A stretch of DNA of 64,000 nt from Hymenobacter sp. GOD-10R. Its GTDB lineage: Bacteria; Bacteroidota; Bacteroidia; Cytophagales; Hymenobacteraceae. Of this stretch, positions 24,824 through 34,179 are shown one piece after another. Under the pieces are notes generated by a model. It searched no databases and was not told the origin of the DNA. It saw only the letters and a program-made list of their open reading frames with translations. Both the position numbers and the translations under genes were made by a program. The stretch lies in contig NZ_CP141188.1 in NCBI RefSeq assembly GCF_035609205.1, positions 1 to 64,000 on the forward strand, given 5' to 3'. The number at the start of each line of letters is the position of its first letter. Position 1 is the first letter of the stretch.

Positions 24824-27379
24824 TTACTGCCGGACGATTTTGCGCGTGAGCGTCTGCTGCCCGTTCGTGAGCCGGAGCAGGTACACGCCGGCGGGCACCT
24901 GACTTAAGTCGATAGTTTGAGCATTTGCGGTCAGGCGCTGCGAAAGAACTTTGCTGCCTACCAGCGAGTACACGCTGAGCGTGGCCCCTTCTTGCAACTT
25001 CTCTTGCAGACTCACCCAGAACTTGCCGGCGCTGGGATTTGGGTACACCAGCAGACTGGCGGCGTCTTTGGTCTGGTTAGCTTTTGCGCTCATTATCACC
25101 TCCGTCAGCTCCGACACATTCTTGGCTGTTTTCACCCAATCGATGCTGTAGCTAGCTTCGCCGGAGGTGATGTCGGCCACTTTGAACTGAAAGGTCGACA
25201 ACGTGGTGGGCGCTGTGGTCGAGGGGAACGTGGGGCCGGCGCCAAAACCGGTCAGGCGCAGATCGTAGTAGTAAATGTCGTCGCCAATCTTGCCGGTCCA
25301 CTTGTTGGCGCCGTTGCCGTACGAACCTAGGTTCGTGTCCAGCGTCACGTTGCCCACGGCGGGCTTGGTCATTTTAACGGCCAGAATGGGGTAATTCGGT
25401 GGGTAGAGCACCGCCCCGGCCGAGCGCTTGATGTCGCCACGCTTGCTGCCGTTGGGTTGCGTGGCAAGCGTAATCTTCAATTGGCCATTCTCTACCACAG
25501 CCGTGGAGCCGGTGGTAGCCGTTACCCAACCGTCGGGGCCGGTAGTGAAGTTGTCGTTGATCAGGCCCGCACTGGGATCCACGGGGTTCGTGACGACAGG
25601 ATAGTTTGGCTCCGGATTTAGGTAGAACAGCAACGACCCGTAGCCCGGATTGTCTGCACCCGCGGGTGCTCCTTCCGGCCCTACGCGACCTAGCACCTGC
25701 AAGGTGAAGGGCATTGTTAAGCCCTTGCGGAACACGTAGTGGTTGTAGGCAATTTCAAACACCGCCCGGAAGTCGCCGCGCCCGTTAGCCGAAATTGCCT
25801 CGGGCGTTTGGTCGGTGTAGTTCCGCTCGCAGTAGTCATAGGCCGTCACGTAGGGCACGGTGTTGCCGAGGTTGTACCGAGCGGTGTACTCGTAGCCGCG
25901 CAGAATGGCATTGTTGGAGGCGCCATAGAAGTCAATACCCTGCTTCACCCCTATTTCCCCAATTTCGGCCAGGCTACCGATGGCTAGCATGGTGTGCGGC
26001 TGGTCGCGGTTGCTTTCTTGCAACTGGCCGTCGGCGGTCAGCACGTAGTTGTCGATGCTGCCGTTGCCTTCGCCGGTGTAGAAGTAGTTGGCGGCGCGGT
26101 TGAACATGGTGTTGTCGTCGCTGAACACGGCAATGGCCATCAGCCCTTTCATGCAGATGATGTCCCAATTGCCGTGCGCGCAGGGTCGGAAGTTTTGCAG
26201 CGTGGGATAAAACACGCTCTTGAGCATGGTTTGGCACTTGGTGACGCTGGCGACGGGCCACGCCGAATAGGTTGCCTTGATCAACTCCGCGGCATTGGCG
26301 AACATGAAGCCGTACAGCCCATTCAGCTCAGCGTCGGCGCCCTGAATGCCCACCGTGAAGTCGGCGTAGGCATCCAAGATTTCAACGGCTTTCTGAGCGT
26401 GGGCCACGTTGCCGGTGATGTTCCACATCAGGGCGTTGTAGTAGGCCGCTAGGCAGTCGTTCTCAATCCCATTCTTCGCCGTACCGCCATTTACGCTGCC
26501 CGTGGGCGTCGAGATGGTCAGGGTAGCATCGCGGGTGATGTACTTGAACGGGCCAGCTTTGCTGTACGTGGCCGAAGCGCGGCTGGAGCTCAGCAACAAC
26601 TGGTAGCTAGCATACACCCGCCCGAATTTATTGGCCACCTGATTCTTGATGCGGGCTAGGTCGGCCGTGCTGTGCAAAATGCCAGGGTGCACAAAAGGCC
26701 CGGTGAAGTTGATGGGCGTGGGCGGCGTGGCCGGCAATCCTACCGAGGTCCGCAAGGCCGCCACCGAAGGAAAGCTCTTGATCCAGCTGATTGGGTACGA
26801 CAAATCATTGGCCGCGAGTTGGGCCTGCGTGTAGGTGATTTCCGCGAGCTTAAACTGAAACAGGGAAAGCACCGTCGACTGGGTGGTTGAGAGCGTAGTC
26901 GTACCTAGCTTGCCCGCCGACAAATCCCAGTAGAACACGTCCTCGTCGCCGGTTTCCAGCTTAGTGCCGTTGTTATTGCCGTTGTTGTACGAGCCTAGGT
27001 TGGTGTCGAAGAAGATGTTGCAGCGTGGCGGCTTGCGAAACTTCACGGCAATGATGGGGTACGCGCCGGCGTGAAACATCGCGCCACCGGTCCGCTGAAA
27101 ATCGCCGCGGTAGTTGTTGGTGTTCACCTTCACCGGCGTCACCACCAGTTTGCCGTTCACGAGGTTCGCCGTGGCACCCGCGTTGGGCGACACCCAGCCG
27201 AACGTGTTGCCAGTGGAAAAATCATCGTTGAGAAGTCCATTCTGCGCCCAGGCTTTTTGCCAAGGACCTAGCCACACGAGCAGCCCCAACAGCAGACCTA
27301 GCTTGGCGCGCAATGCGGCGGCCTTACCAGACCACCCCAGCGCAGCCGCCGGCGAAAGAACGGTAGAAGAATGATTCAT
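24824..27379 (-). CDS. T9SS-secreted alginate-lyase-superfamily enzyme
   Basis: An 851-residue protein that enters the Sec pathway (signal ending near KAWAQ) and carries a type IX C-terminal sorting domain (about 770-851: VYPNPSAGKFWVSL, then VPAGVYLLRLTNGQQTLTRKIV). It should be released or anchored on the cell surface. Two copies of a DUF4979-like beta-domain flank the catalytic part, near residues 48-225 and 606-765; both contain LDTNLGSY or FDTNLGSY. The central toroid (225-590) is paralogous to the lyase at 18857-20896, with GPFVHPGILHSTADLARIK, AYYNALMWNITGN, CAHGNWDIICMKG and QESNRDQPHTMLAIG. It is the first enzyme gene after susD and probably makes the initial surface cuts. Polymer specificity is unknown. 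Confidence 0.82.
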   Translation of the reverse strand: MNHSSTVLSPAAALGWSGKAAALRAKLGLLLGLLVWLGPWQKAWAQNGLLNDDFSTGNTFGWVSPNAGATANLVNGKLVVTPVKVNTNNYRGDFQRTGGAMFHAGAYPIIAVKFRKPPRCNIFFDTNLGSYNNGNNNGTKLETGDEDVFYWDLSAGKLGTTTLSTTQSTVLSLFQFKLAEITYTQAQLAANDLSYPISWIKSFPSVAALRTSVGLPATPPTPINFTGPFVHPGILHSTADLARIKNQVANKFGRVYASYQLLLSSSRASATYSKAGPFKYITRDATLTISTPTGSVNGGTAKNGIENDCLAAYYNALMWNITGNVAHAQKAVEILDAYADFTVGIQGADAELNGLYGFMFANAAELIKATYSAWPVASVTKCQTMLKSVFYPTLQNFRPCAHGNWDIICMKGLMAIAVFSDDNTMFNRAANYFYTGEGNGSIDNYVLTADGQLQESNRDQPHTMLAIGSLAEIGEIGVKQGIDFYGASNNAILRGYEYTARYNLGNTVPYVTAYDYCERNYTDQTPEAISANGRGDFRAVFEIAYNHYVFRKGLTMPFTLQVLGRVGPEGAPAGADNPGYGSLLFYLNPEPNYPVVTNPVDPSAGLINDNFTTGPDGWVTATTGSTAVVENGQLKITLATQPNGSKRGDIKRSAGAVLYPPNYPILAVKMTKPAVGNVTLDTNLGSYGNGANKWTGKIGDDIYYYDLRLTGFGAGPTFPSTTAPTTLSTFQFKVADITSGEASYSIDWVKTAKNVSELTEVIMSAKANQTKDAASLLVYPNPSAGKFWVSLQEKLQEGATLSVYSLVGSKVLSQRLTANAQTIDLSQVPAGVYLLRLTNGQQTLTRKIVRQ

Positions 27380-27453
27380 GATGGATCAGGAAATAGGATG
27401 GTGGGAGTTGGACGAACTGTATTTCGTAGCGCGTTTCTGCTTTCGCATAAGCA

Positions 27454-27503
27454 AACGAGCCCCCGGCAAGTCTCCCAGAATGAATTATCCTGGCAGGCTC
27501 GTT
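27454..27503 (-). promoter_or_regulatory. Inverted repeat in the susD-lyase spacer
   Basis: AACGAGCC (27454-27461) pairs with GGCTCGTT (27496-27503) in the 150-base gap between susD and the enzyme genes. It may act in partial termination or RNA processing, so that transport proteins are made in excess over enzymes. This is inferred from position only. Confidence 0.4.
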
Positions 27504-27529
27504 CACGTATAAATCCAAGAAAGAGGCAG

Positions 27530-29299
27530 TTACCAGCCCGTCGTCTGCTGGAGATTAGGATTTAGCTGGATCTGCTGCGACGGAATGGGCAGCAAGTAGT
27601 TCTTTTCGCTAAAGGAGCGTGTGGCATCCACAATTAGCTCGCCGTTAGCGGTTTTCGGAGTAGAAGCTTTCACGGGCCACTTGGTCTGGTATTCCGTGCC
27701 TGTCCACTTTACGCCGATCAACGGTTGGCTCAGCACACTTACCGCCGTGTTCCAGCGCTTTAGATCGTCGAACCGGAAACCTTCCATGTACAATTCAATG
27801 GTCCGTTCGCGGCGAATTTCGGTGCGCATATCCAGGCCGTTGCTATTCACCAGCGCATTGCTGAGCTTGGGCATGGACTTGTTTACGCGCTGGCGCACCA
27901 GGTTCAATGATTTATCTAAATCAGCGTCGCTGATGGAGCCGTTCTTCTCAAATATCGCCTCGGCATAGTTCAACAAAACTTCCGCGTAGCGAATAACCGG
28001 ATAGTCGTAGCCTTCTTCGTTATCGGCCACGGCACGCTCCGAAATCCACTTTTGATTGGCGTAACCGGTTGAGCTGTTGATAGTGGGGTCGAAGGATGCC
28101 GTACTGGCTGTCTTCAGATCAGCGGGGCCGCCAGTCCAGTCCACGCGCGGATTGTTCACGCCAAACCAGTAAGCCCGCCCCGGCATTTTCAGGTTGTAGC
28201 GCATGCGGTTGTCGCGGTTCACGTACTCCGATTTTATCGTGGCGTACCCTTGGAACAGCGGCGACTTCTCCACTGGCAACCCGTCCCGGCACAAGTACAG
28301 ATTGGCGAAGTTGCGGGTCGGAATGATATTGTTGCCCTGGCGCGAAATGTTGTTGCGGATCTGACGCTGGGTAGAGTTGTAGCGGTTAGCTAGCACGTAT
28401 TCGTTGTTGGCCGTCTTGGTCAAGTTCGCCGGATTCGACTTCTCGTTCTCCAGAATGAACATGTACTTCTGGGCCGAATCGCCGAGCACCGCCGGCGCAA
28501 ACAAGCTGTAAGCGCCGCTGGTAATCACGGCATTGCTAGCCGTCACCGACTTATCCAGCATCTCGGCACCGCGGCTGGCGTTGCCTTTGAATTTCTGCCA
28601 GGTGCCTTCGTACAACGTCACCCGACCCAGGAACGCCTGCACCACTTCCTTGTTCACGCGACCTAGGTCGGTGGTCGGCTGCCCCGATTTGGCGGGTACA
28701 TCCGGCAAGGCCTCCGTCAGGTTGCGGATGATGAAGTTAACCACTTCGTCGCGCGAGTTGCGGGGCAGTTGCAGCTCCGGCGCGCCCGGCGCCAGCGTTT
28801 GCTCCACGATGGGGACGGCGCCGTAGTATTGCAGCAAATCGAAGTATACATAGGCCCGGAAAAACTTAGCCTCCGCTACGTACTGCTTGATAGCATCGGG
28901 GCTGGTGTAGGTGGCCGCCTTGCCGAGCATGTAGTTGATGTTGCGAATGCGCGTGTAGGCCGTGTTATAGTTGTTATCAGTGACCTGCACGGTGTTCAGC
29001 CCGCGGCTGTAGGCGTTTGTGGTATTGGCTACCCCCGTGAAACCTAGGTCGGCGTTGAAGTCCGCGTGGTAGTTGACCGTCGTACTGTTGGGCACTACGT
29101 CGTAGGCTACTTCCCCGAAGTTGCGCTCATAGGTGTAGAAAGCATTGGCGGCCAACAGGAAGTCATTAGGCGTTTGCCAGTACGAAACGTCGGTAATAGC
29201 GTCCAAAGGCTTTAGGTCCAGCACGTCGTTGCAGCTGGTTTGCGTCAGCGTCAGCCCTCCCGCCAGTAGCAGCACGCAGGTTTTTTGCAAGTTTTTCAT
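27530..29299 (-). CDS. susD-like: SusD/RagB family glycan-binding lipoprotein
   Basis: A 589-residue surface lipoprotein: the signal ends in the lipobox TQTSC at about residue 23. The SusD fold is seen in DVLDLKPLDAITDVSYWQTPNDF, AEAKFFRAYVYFDLLQYYGAVPIV, EVVQAFLGRVTLYEGTW and, near the end, PVIRYAEVLLNYAEAIF with RTEIRRERTIELYMEGFRFDDLKRW. SusD proteins cap the SusC channel on the outer face and capture oligosaccharides. The gene follows susC on the same strand with a 23-base gap, the standard arrangement. The glycan bound cannot be predicted from sequence. Length and motifs are normal, with no sign of damage. Confidence 0.95.
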   Translation of the reverse strand: MKNLQKTCVLLLAGGLTLTQTSCNDVLDLKPLDAITDVSYWQTPNDFLLAANAFYTYERNFGEVAYDVVPNSTTVNYHADFNADLGFTGVANTTNAYSRGLNTVQVTDNNYNTAYTRIRNINYMLGKAATYTSPDAIKQYVAEAKFFRAYVYFDLLQYYGAVPIVEQTLAPGAPELQLPRNSRDEVVNFIIRNLTEALPDVPAKSGQPTTDLGRVNKEVVQAFLGRVTLYEGTWQKFKGNASRGAEMLDKSVTASNAVITSGAYSLFAPAVLGDSAQKYMFILENEKSNPANLTKTANNEYVLANRYNSTQRQIRNNISRQGNNIIPTRNFANLYLCRDGLPVEKSPLFQGYATIKSEYVNRDNRMRYNLKMPGRAYWFGVNNPRVDWTGGPADLKTASTASFDPTINSSTGYANQKWISERAVADNEEGYDYPVIRYAEVLLNYAEAIFEKNGSISDADLDKSLNLVRQRVNKSMPKLSNALVNSNGLDMRTEIRRERTIELYMEGFRFDDLKRWNTAVSVLSQPLIGVKWTGTEYQTKWPVKASTPKTANGELIVDATRSFSEKNYLLPIPSQQIQLNPNLQQTTGW

Positions 29300-29322
29300 G
29301 ATTGCGAGTGTGGAAATAGGCG

Positions 29323-32300
29323 TTAGAGGGTCAGGTTAACTCCGAGGGTATGCAGGCGGAAGAAGGGGTAGCGCTCAAAGGGTGTGGAGTTGTTATTGTC
29401 GCGCCCGACTAGGCGGGAAGCTTCGGGGTCCCAGCCATCTTTAATTTTGGTCGTTTCCCACAGGTCGCTGCCAGCGTAATACACCCGCACCCGCTCCAGG
29501 CCGGCACGCTTAGAAATCGACTGGGGCAGCGTGTAGCCGGCCACCAGGTTTTTCAGCCGCAGGTACGCCCCGTTCTGCACCGACCACGTGGAGGCGTAGT
29601 AGTTGTAGTTGTTGTAGTTCACGCCGTTGGTGTTAGCCGACAAATTTGGGTAGTAGGCGTTCGTGTTTTCGGGCGTCCAGGTGTTGCCGTACCAGAAATT
29701 CGTTTGACCTTGAAATATGGAGCCAAACGGCACCCGCCAATCGCCCGTGCGGAAGATCGTCCGCTCCCCGACTCCTTGGAAGATGGCGTTGAAGTCAAAG
29801 CCTTTCCAATCGGCACCTAGGTTGAAGGAGAAGCTGTAGCGTGGGTCGTCGCGCCCGATGTATTTTAGGTCGTCGGTGGTGAGCTTGCCGTCGCCGTTCA
29901 GGTCTTTGAACATGTTGTCGCCGAGCCGCACGCCGGGCGCTTTGGGATTGACGGAGCCGTCGGCGTTGTAGCTCGTAATCGGCATGCCAATGTTGTTGCC
30001 AACAGCTAGCTTCCGGTACGCGGCCAACTGCTCCTCCGTCTGAATGCGGCCCGCGTATTCCAGCCCGAAATAGGAGCCGATTGGGGAGCCTTCTACTGCC
30101 GTGTTGTAGCCGGCATTGATCACCTTGGCACCGCCATAGTTGATAAGCCGGTTCTGGTTATCGGTGATGCTGCCTCCGAAGCGGTAGTTTACACCACCAA
30201 CTTTGTCCTGCCACTGCAAAGACGCCTCCCAGCCCCAGGTTTTCAGGTGGCCAATATTGGCCTTGGGCGCCGTGGCACCGAGCACCGCCGGATACGTCTG
30301 ATCCAGCAGCATATTGCGGTTGTGCTTGATGAAATAGTCCCCGCTGATCGACAAGCGACGATTTAAGACACTGAAATCGAGGCCCACGTTGGAAGTTTCT
30401 ACCTTTTCCCAGGTGCGGTTCAGGCTTACTAAACCAGAAGTAGGCCCCACTAGCACGGCCGGGTTAGCTCCTAAAATAGGGAACCCCGAACTCGTTTGGC
30501 CGGACGTAGCCGTCACGCTCAGCGTTTGGATGTAGTCGTAAAGACCGATGCCATTCTGGTTGCCGAGCACACCATACGAGCCGCGCAGTTTCAGCTCATT
30601 CAGGAACGAAACGTTCTTCATGAACCCTTCCTCCGACACGCGCCACCCGCCCGACAGTCCGTAGAAGAACTTCCACCGGTTGGCGGCGTTGAACTTTGAG
30701 GTGCCGTCGTAGCGCAGGTTGGCTTCGAGCAAGTACTTCTGCCGGTAAGCGTAGTTGATGCGGCTGAAGTACGAACCAATGGCATAGTGGTTCTGGCTTT
30801 CGGTGTTGCTGCGCGTCGTTGCGTCGCCGATACCTAGGTTCAACGAAGGCACTAGGTCGCTGGCCAGGAAGTTGGTTTGAGTGCGGAAGTCCCGGTATTC
30901 GTCGCGCTCATAGCTCACGCCGGCTGTCACCCCCACCGCATGGTTTTCGGCGAAGGTGTTCGTGTACTCCAGGAAGCCGTTCAGGTTGGCGTACGCATCA
31001 CGCACGGTGCGGCGCGCATAGAAGGTGTTTTGCCGGGTAGGGTTATCGGCCGCCTGAATAGTTTCGGTGTAGTTATACCACTGAATGGACTTCTGCTGGG
31101 ACGCAATTTCCGACAGTGCCCAGTTGTAGCCGAGCGTCGATACGGCCCGCAAGTGCTTGTTGAAGTCGTAACTCAGGCGGAAGTTGGTAAAGATGCGGTT
31201 ATTCGTCTCCTTCGTGTCGCCCCCTAGCTCAGCCTGGGCGTTGGGGCTGTACTGCGTGCCCCAGGAATAGGCTTTGCCGTTGATGGTGTTCACCGGAAAG
31301 CCCGGCTGCTGGTATTGTCCGAGTACGCTGCTGACCAACGTTGGCTGAATAACGTCGTTGCGCTCCAGTGAAAGGTTGGTTTCTAGCTTGAACTTATCCG
31401 TAAACTGGTAGTCGTGGGTGAGGCGGATGTTGTAGCGGGTATTGGAGTTGTTGCCCCACTTTAGCAAGCTGTTGTCCTTCAAATAGCCCAGCGACACGCG
31501 GTAACCAGCTTTATCACCCCGTCCCGATACACTCAGGTTATGTTGGGTTGAGGTGGCACGGCCCCAGAGCACATCCACCCAGCTGTTATCGAACAGAGGC
31601 AGGTCGTTCACGTCGTTGAAGCCGACCTGCGCGGCGCCAGCCTTGTCGAGGTAGCCTGACGCAGGCGGATTAGTCATAGCCACCCCCATTTTGTACCAGA
31701 TGTAGTCGGTACGCGGCACGCCGTAGTTGTCGTTGGTCGTAGCGTCGATCAATCCCTGTCCAAACTGCTGACGGTTAAGTAACTGAGGTTGCAAACCAAT
31801 GCGCTTCTGCGATACCGAGCCATCGTACTGCACCGTTACTTTACCGGCTTTGGCTCGCTTCGTAGTGATGAGCACCACGCCCCCCGCAGCGCGCGCCCCA
31901 TAAATGGCAGCCGAAGCATCTTTCAGAAAGGAGATATTATCAATGTCGTTCGGGTTGATGGTATTCAGCGCGTTCTGGTCGCTGAGCGCCACGCCATCTA
32001 CTACAATCAGAGGCGAGCTACCGTTAACGGAAGAAGCGCCACGAATCTGGAAGTTCCAATTGGCTCGTCCGGGTGCCGCGGCCGTGCGCGTCACTATTAC
32101 CCCAGGCACGACGCCCTGCAACGCCGCCAGCGGATTATCAACGACCCCGCGGTTTTGGAAAATCTTCTGATCGACAGTGGCAATAGCCCCCGTTAGGGTC
32201 TCTTTTTTCTGCTCACCATACCCTACCACCACCACTTCGCTCAACGCTTGAGTGTCTTCCGCCAGCGTGACAGCGAGGTTGCTCGTGGCTCCTGTTATAG

Positions 32301-32916
32301 GTACTTCTTTGCGCGTAAAGCCGACAAAGCTGAACACAAGAATACTGTTCTCGGGTGCTTGGATGGTGAAGCTCCCGTCGGCGCCAGTGCCTGTGCCAAT
32401 GGAAGTGCCTTTTACCACCACCGTCACGCCCGGCAGCCCCGCGCCTTTTGCGTCTACTACGCGGCCCGCGACCGTTACGTCTTGTAGACCCGCGTTGGCG
32501 CTTGTTGGCACCAAAGAAATCGGTTGCGCAATCGTTTGCGTCTGTGCACTCAAAGGAGCTGGCTCAGAGAGTACGTAAACAGTGGCGCTGAGCTTTTCTA
32601 CCTGCAGATTGCTTAGCTTAAGCACGTACTGCAGCTTTTCTTCCCAGGTCTTAAACTCTGGCAAGCTAGCAGGCACCATCAATTTATCGAGTGCTTGGTT
32701 GTGGTAAAAAAAGCTAACTCCATACTGCACTTTTATTTGCTGTAAGACGGTAGTTAAGGGTTGCTTTTTTTCAGCGGGAACAAGCAGTTGCTCCCGCCGT
32801 TGTTGCGATGGCAGAGAGGCTAGAAACGCAGGTGTGCTTTGGCCTTGTGAAACGCCGCCTGGCCAGCAAGCTAGCGCCACAGCCAGTGCTGGCAGCGACG
32901 GAGTAGAGTAGGGCAT
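29323..32916 (-). CDS. susC-like: SusC/RagA TonB-dependent receptor with STN domain
   Basis: I start at the ATG at 32916, which begins a signal-like stretch; an ATG 39 bases upstream is also possible. From the N-terminus: a secretin/TonB short N-terminal (STN) domain at about 30-95 (PLTTVLQQIKVQYGVSFFYH), a carboxypeptidase-like Ig domain (VAGRVVDAKGAGLPGVTVVV), a plug with VVVVGYGEQKKETLTGAIATV and GSSPLIVVDG, then a 22-strand barrel with a C-terminal aromatic end. It moves oligosaccharides across the outer membrane using TonB energy. The STN domain marks it as a transducer that signals to FecR, and the fecR and sigma genes lie immediately upstream, only ~50 bases away. Confidence 0.95.
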   Translation of the reverse strand: MPYSTPSLPALAVALACWPGGVSQGQSTPAFLASLPSQQRREQLLVPAEKKQPLTTVLQQIKVQYGVSFFYHNQALDKLMVPASLPEFKTWEEKLQYVLKLSNLQVEKLSATVYVLSEPAPLSAQTQTIAQPISLVPTSANAGLQDVTVAGRVVDAKGAGLPGVTVVVKGTSIGTGTGADGSFTIQAPENSILVFSFVGFTRKEVPITGATSNLAVTLAEDTQALSEVVVVGYGEQKKETLTGAIATVDQKIFQNRGVVDNPLAALQGVVPGVIVTRTAAAPGRANWNFQIRGASSVNGSSPLIVVDGVALSDQNALNTINPNDIDNISFLKDASAAIYGARAAGGVVLITTKRAKAGKVTVQYDGSVSQKRIGLQPQLLNRQQFGQGLIDATTNDNYGVPRTDYIWYKMGVAMTNPPASGYLDKAGAAQVGFNDVNDLPLFDNSWVDVLWGRATSTQHNLSVSGRGDKAGYRVSLGYLKDNSLLKWGNNSNTRYNIRLTHDYQFTDKFKLETNLSLERNDVIQPTLVSSVLGQYQQPGFPVNTINGKAYSWGTQYSPNAQAELGGDTKETNNRIFTNFRLSYDFNKHLRAVSTLGYNWALSEIASQQKSIQWYNYTETIQAADNPTRQNTFYARRTVRDAYANLNGFLEYTNTFAENHAVGVTAGVSYERDEYRDFRTQTNFLASDLVPSLNLGIGDATTRSNTESQNHYAIGSYFSRINYAYRQKYLLEANLRYDGTSKFNAANRWKFFYGLSGGWRVSEEGFMKNVSFLNELKLRGSYGVLGNQNGIGLYDYIQTLSVTATSGQTSSGFPILGANPAVLVGPTSGLVSLNRTWEKVETSNVGLDFSVLNRRLSISGDYFIKHNRNMLLDQTYPAVLGATAPKANIGHLKTWGWEASLQWQDKVGGVNYRFGGSITDNQNRLINYGGAKVINAGYNTAVEGSPIGSYFGLEYAGRIQTEEQLAAYRKLAVGNNIGMPITSYNADGSVNPKAPGVRLGDNMFKDLNGDGKLTTDDLKYIGRDDPRYSFSFNLGADWKGFDFNAIFQGVGERTIFRTGDWRVPFGSIFQGQTNFWYGNTWTPENTNAYYPNLSANTNGVNYNNYNYYASTWSVQNGAYLRLKNLVAGYTLPQSISKRAGLERVRVYYAGSDLWETTKIKDGWDPEASRLVGRDNNNSTPFERYPFFRLHTLGVNLTL

Positions 32917-32969
32917 AGTAACGGGAACTTTAGAAGTATTAGAAGGAGGAAACACCTTATTAAGCTCGC

Positions 32970-34022
32970 TTAGAGCGGGAGCAGCTGCACTTGATTGCCG
33001 GTACGTGAGACCTTCACGTTCAGAGCCTTGGACAGCGCCGACAGCAATACTTCAGCATTATCATTCGGAACGGAGCCTGTAACTTGCTGGCGAAGCATGT
33101 TCTTATCCGTCACGGTGAGGTTAAGCCCGTAGGTTTGTTGTATTAAAGGAATAATGTCGGCTAAGGGCGTATGATCAAACGTCAGGTAGCCGTGCGTCCA
33201 GGATGAATAGGCGCTAGCGTTGACCGTCTTTGTCGCCAGACTACGAGCAGGAGCAGAATACTCGGCCAGTTCGCCGGGTTTCAACAGCACATGCTCAGTA
33301 TGGAAAGCCGCGTGCCGATCAAGTTGCACTTTGCCGGAGTTAAGCACTACTTGCGTGTGTTCGCCGCGGCTGTTTACGTTGAACTTAGTACCTAGCACCG
33401 TTACATCTACATCGCCTGCGTGAACCTGGAATTGCAAACGAGAGGCCGCGCTGGCCACGTTGCGTACGCTCTTAGGAGCAAGGTGATTTACTTCGAAATA
33501 GGCTTCCCCAGTTAGCCAAACTTCGCGGCGCCCAGCTTGGGGCCAACGGGCTGCCGTTTCGAGGGTTGAATTACCATTAAGTACCACCACAGAACCATCG
33601 GGCAACGTGATCCGTCGCTGCTGGCCAAAAGGAGTGGTGTAGCGCGCCAACTGGCTCGGCTTGGTCGGCCCTTGCAACAGCCAGGAGCCTACGCCAGCCA
33701 GGAGCACCAGGCAGAGAGTCGCCGCCATGACGCGTATATGACGCAGACGTAACCGCCACGGCCGGGGTGCCGGCGGTTGGTTGATAGCGTGCAATAACTT
33801 TGCGAGTTCCTGTTGCTGCACGGCCATCGGCACAACCCGCCGCCGCTGCCCCGCTACTAGGCGTACCAGTTCGCTGGCTTCGTTCAGCTCCGCCGTTTTG
33901 GCTGGGTGCTGTTGCTGCCACTTCAGCCAGAATTCCCTGGCCGTCGCATCAGTGCCCAAACTATAGGCCTGAAACGACTCATCTGCAGCAAACTCTTCGG
34001 TGGTATAGTCGTCGTAGTCCAT
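32970..34022 (-). CDS. FecR-type anti-sigma factor
   Basis: A 350-residue inner-membrane regulator. The cytoplasmic N-terminus (about 1-115) has FWLKWQQQHPAKTAELNEA, typical of the sigma-binding part. One membrane span follows (VMAATLCLVLLAGVGSWLL, about 120). The periplasmic FecR domain carries TPFGQQRRITLPDGSVVVLN, LTGEAYFEV and VTVLGTKFNVNS, and the C-terminal DUF4974-type domain (GYLTFDHTPLADIIPLIQQ) would contact the STN domain of SusC. It holds the ECF sigma factor until SusC binds its glycan. It lies between the sigma gene (157-base gap) and susC. Confidence 0.93.
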   Translation of the reverse strand: MDYDDYTTEEFAADESFQAYSLGTDATAREFWLKWQQQHPAKTAELNEASELVRLVAGQRRRVVPMAVQQQELAKLLHAINQPPAPRPWRLRLRHIRVMAATLCLVLLAGVGSWLLQGPTKPSQLARYTTPFGQQRRITLPDGSVVVLNGNSTLETAARWPQAGRREVWLTGEAYFEVNHLAPKSVRNVASAASRLQFQVHAGDVDVTVLGTKFNVNSRGEHTQVVLNSGKVQLDRHAAFHTEHVLLKPGELAEYSAPARSLATKTVNASAYSSWTHGYLTFDHTPLADIIPLIQQTYGLNLTVTDKNMLRQQVTGSVPNDNAEVLLSALSKALNVKVSRTGNQVQLLPL

Positions 34023-34179
34023 GCAACAAGAAAGGGCTAAGCAACCCTCGTTTGTTAATAGGACGACCTAGCTCTCGTTTTATACTGGTTCCGACAGCAA
34101 CTTTTTTCAGATAAAATACACTAAAAGAACACAAATGTCTTATTACCAGTATGTTAATTTTTTTTATAAAACTTCCTAT

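Larger units (their letters stand above)
5689..30839. repeat. Dispersed palindrome ACCTAGGT, about 14 copies
   Basis: Exact ACCTAGGT starts at 5689, 6157, 6328, 7917, 8552, 9099, 10686, 11409, 15248, 25325, 28661, 29042, 29815 and 30832. I saw none left of 5689 or right of 30839. Related CTAG-centred hexamers (GCTAGC, GCTAGG, CCTAGG) are also unusually frequent here. Most copies lie inside genes, in frames giving Leu-CTA followed by Gly or Pro-Arg. By eye this exceeds chance for an 8-mer in 25 kb many times over. Its meaning is unknown; it behaves like a genome-signature word. Confidence 0.7.
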
